40,071 bases of DNA from Candidatus Omnitrophota bacterium (GTDB lineage Bacteria; Omnitrophota; Gorgyraeia; VGKN01). The notes below the pieces were generated by a model. The model had not been told where the DNA came from, did not search any database, and saw nothing but the letters and a program-made list of their open reading frames with translations. Where the stretch lies: the NCBI GenBank assembly GCA_020052955.1, contig JAGVOB010000152.1, forward strand, positions 1 through 40,071, given 5' to 3'. Position numbers and translations under genes: made by a program. Below are positions 30,801 to 39,800 of this stretch, piece by piece; positions within the stretch are counted from its first letter, which is position 1, and every line of letters begins with the position of its first letter.

Positions 30801-33800
30801 TTCTATCTTCAAGTTTTATAAGTATACTCGGTAATCCCCATGGTTCGCCTTTCTGTCCAGGTCTATGTATCCCGCTATATAATCTTTCCAGATAACGCCT
30901 ATCGCGTCTTGCCTCCTGCTGCTCTAGTTCCCTAGGAGAAAGATTTTCATCCACACTATCTTTAGTCAATAATTGCATGTAATAACGAACTCTTTTACCA
31001 AATCTTTGTTCAATCTCATCCAAAGTTGCCTGTTTAGATTCTACTATATCATGCAGTAAACTGGCTGCTAACAGTTCATCTTCAAAATTAAAAGCTTTTT
31101 CTTTATCAGAATATCCTTCAGGTATTATCCAGCGTAGATTGGGATGTCTTTCTTTTACCGTCTTGATTCTACTGGCCAGTCTATCAGCTACATCTATCTC
31201 ATGAAAGATAGTAAGGTCCCCGCTATCCCGGAAAAATCCTGGTTTTTGTATAGAAATAGCTGACCTTTCAATAAGAAAATCAAATGCGTTGCGCGTAAGC
31301 GGCATTTTAGACTCAGAAGGAAAGTGCTCTTTAAGATGTTCGTATTGGCCCATTTCAAACCCGCGCTTTGAAATTTTCCGGAGTAGGTTTTTCACAATAT
31401 AAAACAAAAGAATGCTGTTAACTACGGCTATACTTACGCCGATAACAAATAAAAGCGTCGTGGATGCGTTCATCAGGACATATATGAAGAAAAGAATATT
31501 TAACACGAAAAGCTTGGGGCGCAAAAACCTGATTGAGTCCACAATCAGGTTGCGATAAAAAGGAGAATATGCCTGTTTGAACAATCCCGGGCCGTGTTCA
31601 TCCAAAATTATCTTCATTGTCTGCTGTTGGACGAAAGTTGACCATAGCAATTTTTCAATCCATCTGTTTATTATAGAATTAGTTACGCCGAAGGTTATAA
31701 ACCTGCGGGCATTATGACTTTTATTTACATAAACAGAATCTGCCCATTTTTTGATAAATGAGGGCATTACCGGCAATGTCAAAAAATAATAAACCGGGTG
31801 ATGAATAATAAGAAATACCCAGTTTTTATAGTAAAATCTTTCCCAGTTTTTCTTATTCAGACTTGTGGCAAATTTTCCCGGCTCAATCTTATAATAAGGA
31901 AACTGAAGCAGTTTAAACAGGGGCCAACCTATAATCGGATTAAAAGGCGTGAAGAATAAGGTAATAAGCGCAAATATGGCTAGCATAAGCGTTATACCTT
32001 TATCGGGCGAAACAAACGTGTAACCCGATAAAAACAGCGCAACTGTTACCAATAAAATAATCATTAGGGTGGAGAGGGGTAATTGAGAAACTTCCATATC
32101 AAATGGAGGAAAGGAATTATTTTCAAGAAAAAGTGCTAATTTTCGCCACTTTCCTTCTTTATTTTTTATTGCTCTCTCAACTTCAGAAAAATCTCTATAT
32201 ACTGCGTTGAGATAATTAATAATGGCACTTCTCGACCCTCCTGACCTATTCAAAATAAAGAACCAAATATCAATTGATTCCATTATTCCTTTTGATTTGG
32301 TATGACGTAGAACTGGGGCAACGGTAGAAATTACAGCGTCTGTAGTAGCCGTTGGGCTTGAGGCGGATGTGGCTTCCCCTGGAGAAATTACTACCCTTGG
32401 CGTTTTTAAAGATTTATCCCTTTTACCCAAAACATTTCCATGGCCGGGCCAGATGCGCACATTTTGTAAATTCAATAAAATCTCTTCTATTTTCTTTAAA
32501 GCATCCTCGTCAAAATTAAGTTTTCCGGATAATCTTTTAAGCATAGTTACAAAACGCGCCTGAGTAGGGTCTATCCGGGAAATACCTATATCTCCGCTTA
32601 CTACCTCAAGCAGGCTATAATCTTGGTCTGTAAGCATAATGAGTATGCTGTCTGGGGTATGAGCGCCTACTTTAAACACTAAAATCTTAAGGTCTCCAAA
32701 ATCGCTTTCGCTTAAGATTTTGTCAAATTTTATAGGCGTATCTTCGTCTGTTTTAATCTCTACCGCTTTAAAAGACTCTTCATAAAAAACGGGTTTAACC
32801 TTTGGCTCTCTAAAATCGCACATAATCTTAAATATCATTGTGTCAAGGTAATCTAAGGGCCATTCAGGGGTTGTTTCGGGGAATCTGCTCTTTAGGACGG
32901 AATCAAAATTCTTATGGCTGTATAAAGGTATGTCAAATTCTTCGGCAAGTTCTAAAGCGCCTCCTGAGTGGTCCGTATCCGCATGGGTAAGTATGATTTT
33001 TTGTATCTTCGGAATTTCTATCCCGAGCGCCTCAAGGACTTTCTTTAAGGCAGGGTAAGTTACGGTTATTGAACCATCTATCATGATAAATTCCCTGTCT
33101 TTTCTTTTGCCCCTGGCAAGTATATACACATTTGAACCGTCATCAAACCTTATCTGGATAATCTCGGCATCAGGAGAAACCATTTTTCTTTCTGCAAAGA
33201 CAAAGGGTTTACCGCTTCTATCTACAAGTTCAACATTAACATCTGTATCTGATATTTGAGTTTCTTTTAGAGTAAAGCCTGCTTCTATTTTCTCCATAAA
33301 ATCATCTATTCTATTCACAGAGTCATCTAAGGACTTTGCAATCTTATCAGCTATAGCCTCTGGGTCTGAGGCAGCGCCCGGGCGGTTCATCCTGAGCGGG
33401 GCGATAAGGCGGGAGAATGTTTTTATAAAAATCCTGAGGAAGGTATTTCTTTCCCTGCCAAAATAGTGCTTATCTCTTAAAAGATAATATAAACTTAAAA
33501 GAAATTCTCCGATGTCAACCGCTTCTGGCGGAGCGCGGTTCTTTAGTTTACTGCATATCTCATCCAATTCTTTTTCATCTACTTCACCCTTAGCTATAGC
33601 ATTGACTGTCAGATTAAAAATGTCATTTAGTATATCCGAAAAACCAGACCTGATAAGTTTAGCTCTCATATTGTCGTCATTTAAAATTTTAAGTCTTACA
33701 TATGCGCTGTAAAGTCTTCCTCCTTCTTGAATATCTTCGTTACCAGCAAGATTTTCCAGATACCATTTTATCTCCTTGTAATATATCGGCACATTCGCAT

Positions 33801-36800
33801 GACCCGCCTCATAATCCTCTAGCCTTGACTTAAGCTTAACAGGGCCAACAACAGGAACCATTCCCTTGGTTAGCGCTTTGTTACAATGAAACCAGATTGT
33901 ATCATCAAAAACCCTGTATTCAGGATACTCAAGCAGGAATAAGCCAAAGTATTTGTGCGTCTCTTCAATTTTATAATTATGTTCTTTTAGCCAGAAGAAA
34001 TAAGCAAAGAGTTCTTCAAAATCTGCTTTATATTTATCCTTTGTTTCTTTTTTAACAACAACATACGTATAAAAAGGTATACTATTTCTACTTTCCCAAA
34101 ACTCTCTAAACTCCCTAAAGAAGCTTGACGAGAAATCATCAAAATTACTTCTCATTACCTCTCTATCAAACCTTATAAATTCCTTTGCCCTGCTGTATGC
34201 GGCTATTACTATATGAATTTTATCGCCCAGGATAGATTTAAGATGCCTCATATACTCAATAACTGCATCTATAGTCTCGTGGCCCATACCTATTAATTCC
34301 ACTTCTTCCCAACTCGGCCTTTCTATCCCGCGGCCAAACCTTAAGATAAATCCTGCCCATTTTCTTATATATATTAGCAATGCCTCAAGTCTAAGGGATA
34401 TAGTCCTTGCAAATATCCAGTAACACCAGAGAGTAGCTTCTCCTTCCCCTTTGTTTAAAAAGTCCAAAGTCTCTGGCTCATCCCTAAGGTCGCTATATTT
34501 ATCCGGCGTATATTCCTCGCCAATACCCTCTTTAAGATAGGTTACAACTCCGTTAACAAGCCTTTTGCCATTTTTGCTGATTAATTCACAGACTATAACC
34601 CTCTCCGTGTCAAGCGAAGAGATATGTTCTTTTCTAAGTGCGAGCTCGCCGACTCCGTTCTGTGCCGAGCCGTCAACATTCAGCTGATAGACCTCTTTAT
34701 TCTTAAGCTCTCTTAAAAGCGCTGTTCTTGAAATAAGCGTTCCTCTTTTATCGCGCTTTATGGAAATATAGATTAGGCCCTTTAGCAGCAGGTATCTATT
34801 TGATTCTAATCCAGTAGGATAGACCATCCTAGTACCTTTAGTCCAGAAAGGATAGGCCAACCTCTTTCCATTAAGGTTGGGCCTTAAGGATGGGTCTAAC
34901 TTAGCAAACTTTATTGCTGTTCTTGGGTTTACCTCTTCGGTGATATCGAAAGGATTTATATAAACTTTATCCAAAGCATCCGGATTCTGGCGGGCGACTT
35001 CATAATAAACTTCTTTTATAACCTCAAAATTATTAGTCCCTGTTAAAATTACCTTTTTATCTTCTGAGATAGCCTTTAAAACACTATTAACAGTAAGACA
35101 TAGCCAAATAGCACGTGGTATAAACGGCGGCGCCCTGACTTTAATTTCTGCAAATGAATCCTCATGCGGCGTTAAGGTTTCAGTAATTTTTAATGCTTCG
35201 CCTTGTACTCTAATAACATCCTTGGTCTTATCCGCTTGTGGACTTACGCTATGGTAGTATCTTACAACCAATGCCCGCATTTCCTCTTGCATATCAATAC
35301 CCCATTTGTCCTTTAATAATTTATATATTCCCAGCCCTATCAATTCCTCGTGAGCCGCTTCAGGAGCAAGTGCTTTTTCGATTACCCTAACTACTTGCGC
35401 GCATAGAGCCTGCTTAACTTGAGAGTTAATTTCTTGCTGTTCATTTCTTATTTTTTCAATTGTATTAATAACTAAGCGATAATCATGCTCCAAAATTTTA
35501 AGATTAAACTCATGTTTCAAACGTAATAAACGCAAAATACGTCCTAAAGTAAAATTACCGCCGTCTCCAACTACTCTTACTATCCCTCTTTCAAAATCCT
35601 CTAATGCGTGAACACGTCCATATATATTTCCTTTACAGTCTATTGCCATCTGTAATAATGCCGGCCCTGTGCCTTGCGAATATAAAATTCCAGTCTCAGC
35701 ATCAACGAAACACCTCTTCAAGAAAATCCTTTCTCCTTCAGGAGATATAATTGATACTGGACCGGAATATTGTATCTGTACTTCTCCATATTCACTTTTC
35801 CACATGATGCGGTTTTCATCACTGGGAGGCTTAAGGAATAGTCTGTAATCTATGCCCAATGCATCTGCTAATAATCTGAGTTTCTCTATAGCATATTGAT
35901 ACACTCTTTCGTTTGTAAGACTGAGAGTTCCTAAGAATTCTAGTCTTTCTTCCTCTCTTAAGGAAACTTTTATGGTTATATCTAAATCATTGAGCTTTCC
36001 CCCGGTATAAGCATCTCTTACTCCCCCGCCAAAGACTACTATGTCATCACTTAACCCTACTTCTCCTAACCAACGTAAAAATGCAACTAATCTCTTGTCT
36101 TTTAACTGAGTTAAATCAAGATGCGTTTCTCTTATCCTCGCATGAAGCTTTTCAAAAAGCCTGTCTATTGCTTGAGGGACTTTTTGTCTAATAAAATGCT
36201 GCCCTTCACTTGCTTCAATAAGTGCAACGCGCCCATCCCAATTGTCAAGTCTTTCAACCGGGTTCGTATAAGAAACTATGCTATCATGATCGTCATAGAT
36301 ATAGAAAACCTGTGTCTGGGGAGATCCTATCAAAACCTCATGTAAAAGAAATATGGTATCCTCATCACCTAACTCTACTAATACCTCCAATGTTCGCTCT
36401 CTTTCTTGAACGCTAACCTCTGGCTTTTCTTCGTCTGGTACTGTTAAATGATTTATCAATGGACCTACGGCGCGGTTATCTCCTATTGCGCTCAATAGGC
36501 CCAAGGTTATAATTCGGACAGACGAAGCTGGGTCATCCAGCGCCTTTATTAAACCATCCACTGCGTAATAACCACCTATTGAACCTAATGCTTTAACCGT
36601 TGTTTCGCGCATCCATATAGCAAACTGATCATTCACATATGAAGCTTCATAATCTAATAATTTTATCAATCCATCAATGGCACGAGGATCTCTAATTTTT
36701 CCTAACGCCTCTGCCGCAGCATCGCGTACAAATAACTTTTCATCCTTTAATAAATTTAATAACACATCCACTGCGGCTAAATTTTCAGTATTCCCTAAAG

Positions 36801-39800
36801 CCCTTGCTACGTGCAAACGCACTGAGGGGTCTTCATCTCTTGTTGCTTCAGATAAGGCATCTAATACAGAAGGGCTTCTTATATATCCTAAGGAATCGGC
36901 AACAGCACAACGAAGGTTTTTTAAATCTATTGCTAAATCAATATCGCTCCTTGAAGGTTTGCCTTCAAGTAATTTTCTTTCCCTGCTGTTATCTAATAAA
37001 ATTCTTGCTAGCCCTTTTACTGCACTACTATGGCCAATTTCTCCCAATAACTTCACCGCACCAATACGAGTTTTTATAGGTAAATTGTTATTCTCTGCGA
37101 TTTTCAGGACTCCGTATACTACTATATATACTTCATAATAAGGTTTTATACTCTCTTTTAATCTTGCTGCAGCATTGCTCCGCACCCAACTATTATCATC
37201 TTGCAGTTCTTGTAAACGTAACCTTAATTCATCCCTAAGTTTTATTTTATAATAAACCCCTTCTAAATCTCCCTCAGGATGAAATGCAGAGACTAGGTTT
37301 GCAAGATAGAAGCCGATATGGGGGATAACGAGGAATATTGCGATTAATGCCTTGGCAAATACGGGTAAGTCAATATGAATACCTAATAATTGGACGACAG
37401 CAAAGACTGGAAGTCCGATTATAAGAGCTGGAAGGATAATTGGACCTGCTATTGGCGCAAGTTCTTTAAAGAGAAATAAAGGCGGGAGGGGTTTCTTTGT
37501 TTGTTTGCCTTCAGGAGGGGCAAGGATTTGGACTGAACCTTCTAGTATGTCAGATAGGCTTTTTGCGCTTACATCATAGCCGGCTAGCCTACCTGCGAGA
37601 TGCCAGAGCTCTTCCCATATCCCGGCAAATAGCGCTGAGAGAATCCAGAGAGCGCCCCAAAATCCTTTCTTAATTCCATTGGCTTCTTTAAATTTACTAT
37701 GCAGACCTGACACAAGCACAGAGCGGAGGGCTACAACCTCTTGGGCATCCTCTACATGCTCTATCAATTCAATGAGTATTCTTGCTTCAGTAGCTCTTGG
37801 ATGTATAAAGGCAATTTTGTCGCCACGCGAATTTTCACTTACTGTTGTTTTAAGTACTTCTGGCACTATTTCATTAACAACTGCTAATGTATCTTCTATT
37901 CGGGCTGTCTTTAGTGCAACGTGGTGGATAAGAGTATCTTTTTTCTGTGCCTCTAAAAATCCAGCTACTTTTTCACCCTCTGGATGTCTTTCAATCGGCT
38001 GGATTATCTCAATTCCATAGGCAGTCCTTAGCGCATACACTCCTTCCGTACTCTCCTCTACCACTTCTGCGCCAAGGCGCCCTGCGATATCGTTGATACC
38101 TCCCCTGACCGCTATGGCTATGTGGTCTATATCGCCGATATTTTCTAAGCCTCCAAGTACCGGTTTAAGGTGCTTTTTCCATGCCTCAACTCTTAGTCGG
38201 GCAAAAACCTTTAATCTTTCAGCGGCTTCTTTTCTTTCCCTGGCGTTTTCAGAATTTATGAATAAACTGATAAGTAAATCCTCCAATGATACTTTTTTGG
38301 CTTTAAGATATTCTGCTATGGGTTTTCCTCCCTCGGTAATCCAGGACATTAACTCATCGTCAATTGCGCCATTTGCGTCTAATGGGAATATGGGTAAACT
38401 AAAGAACATAAGGCCTGTGATATCAATACCGTCTTCAAATAATTTATACACAAGGCGTGGGTCATCCTCATGCAGGGAAACAGCAAACCAGCTATAAATC
38501 TGGGCGTCTAAATACCTAACCCTCTCTTCTTTCTTTTTCTTCTTATTCTCGCTCCATCCGTGAGGTAAATCTACGCCATTTGCACTACACCAATTTTCAA
38601 TCATAGCTTCAATATCTTTCATACCTCTTAGATACGGCCTCTTGCCTCTATACATACCTTTAACAAGCCCTGTTTTTATATGCCCTATATCTTTCATAAT
38701 CTCTTCGCTGCTTTGCTCTATATACTCAATAAGGCTTCCTGCTGTATCAGTCGGTAGTTCTCTCCACCGGTCTATCTTAAGATTCAATATGCCGTGCGCA
38801 TGCGCCCAGCGTATAATCTTTTTGCCGAATATAAAGTTCGGCCTGTTTATATTGCCTATCGGCATTGTGGTTGTGTCCTTAAGCATAAGACCTACACTGC
38901 CTGCTTCGTCCATAGAAACAATGCCTTTTACCTTAGGCAGAGAAAATTTTTCCTTAAAATACAGGAAGGTCCTTTCAATGCCCTCTTCAATTGAAACCCG
39001 CGGCTCAAAGTCAAGGCGCTCCCTTGCGCGGGCGATATCGGGCTGGCGCTGGCGGGGGTCGCTTGCGTCCGCATTAGGTCTTTTTTCAATTCTAACCCCG
39101 CGCGCCAAATGTTTCTGGCTTAATTTATCTACTATTTCGGCAAACCGGCTTATGGAATAATGCATATCGGGATTTCCTATATTAAAAACCCGCCCATCAA
39201 TCGCTGTTTGAATTGTGATGCCTTCGGCGTTCAATAACTTTATAATACCTGAAATCGTATCGTCTATATAAGCGAAGCTACGCGTCTGTAAACCATCTCC
39301 ATATATAAGCAGGGGTCTATTTTCCAATGCGGCAACGATAAAATTGCTAACCACCCTGCCGTCATCCGGCCGCATTAACGGGCCGTATGTATTAAATATC
39401 CTTGCTATTCGGGCATCTAAGCCGTATTTCTTAAAGTAAAGGCCTATTAGCGTCTCAGCCCCGCGCTTGGACTCATCATACTGGGAGCGTTTTCCTGTGG
39501 GGTTTACATTGCCCGGATAGTCTTCCGGCTGGGGATTTACTGCTGGCTCGCCGTATACCTCGGATGTAGACGTAAATAGATAGCGCGCATTTTTCCTTTT
39601 AGCGAGCTCTAAGGTATTCCGGGTACCCTGTAGTCCCGTAGAAAGCGTTTCAAGCGGCCTTGTATAATAAAAAACCGGGCTTGCAATAGATGCCAGATGC
39701 ATAACCACGTCCACATTGCCTTCTATGTCAAACGACTGCGAGACATCGAGTTTATGGTAATAAAAATTTGGATTTTGTTGGAAGTCAGCCAGATTTTCCA

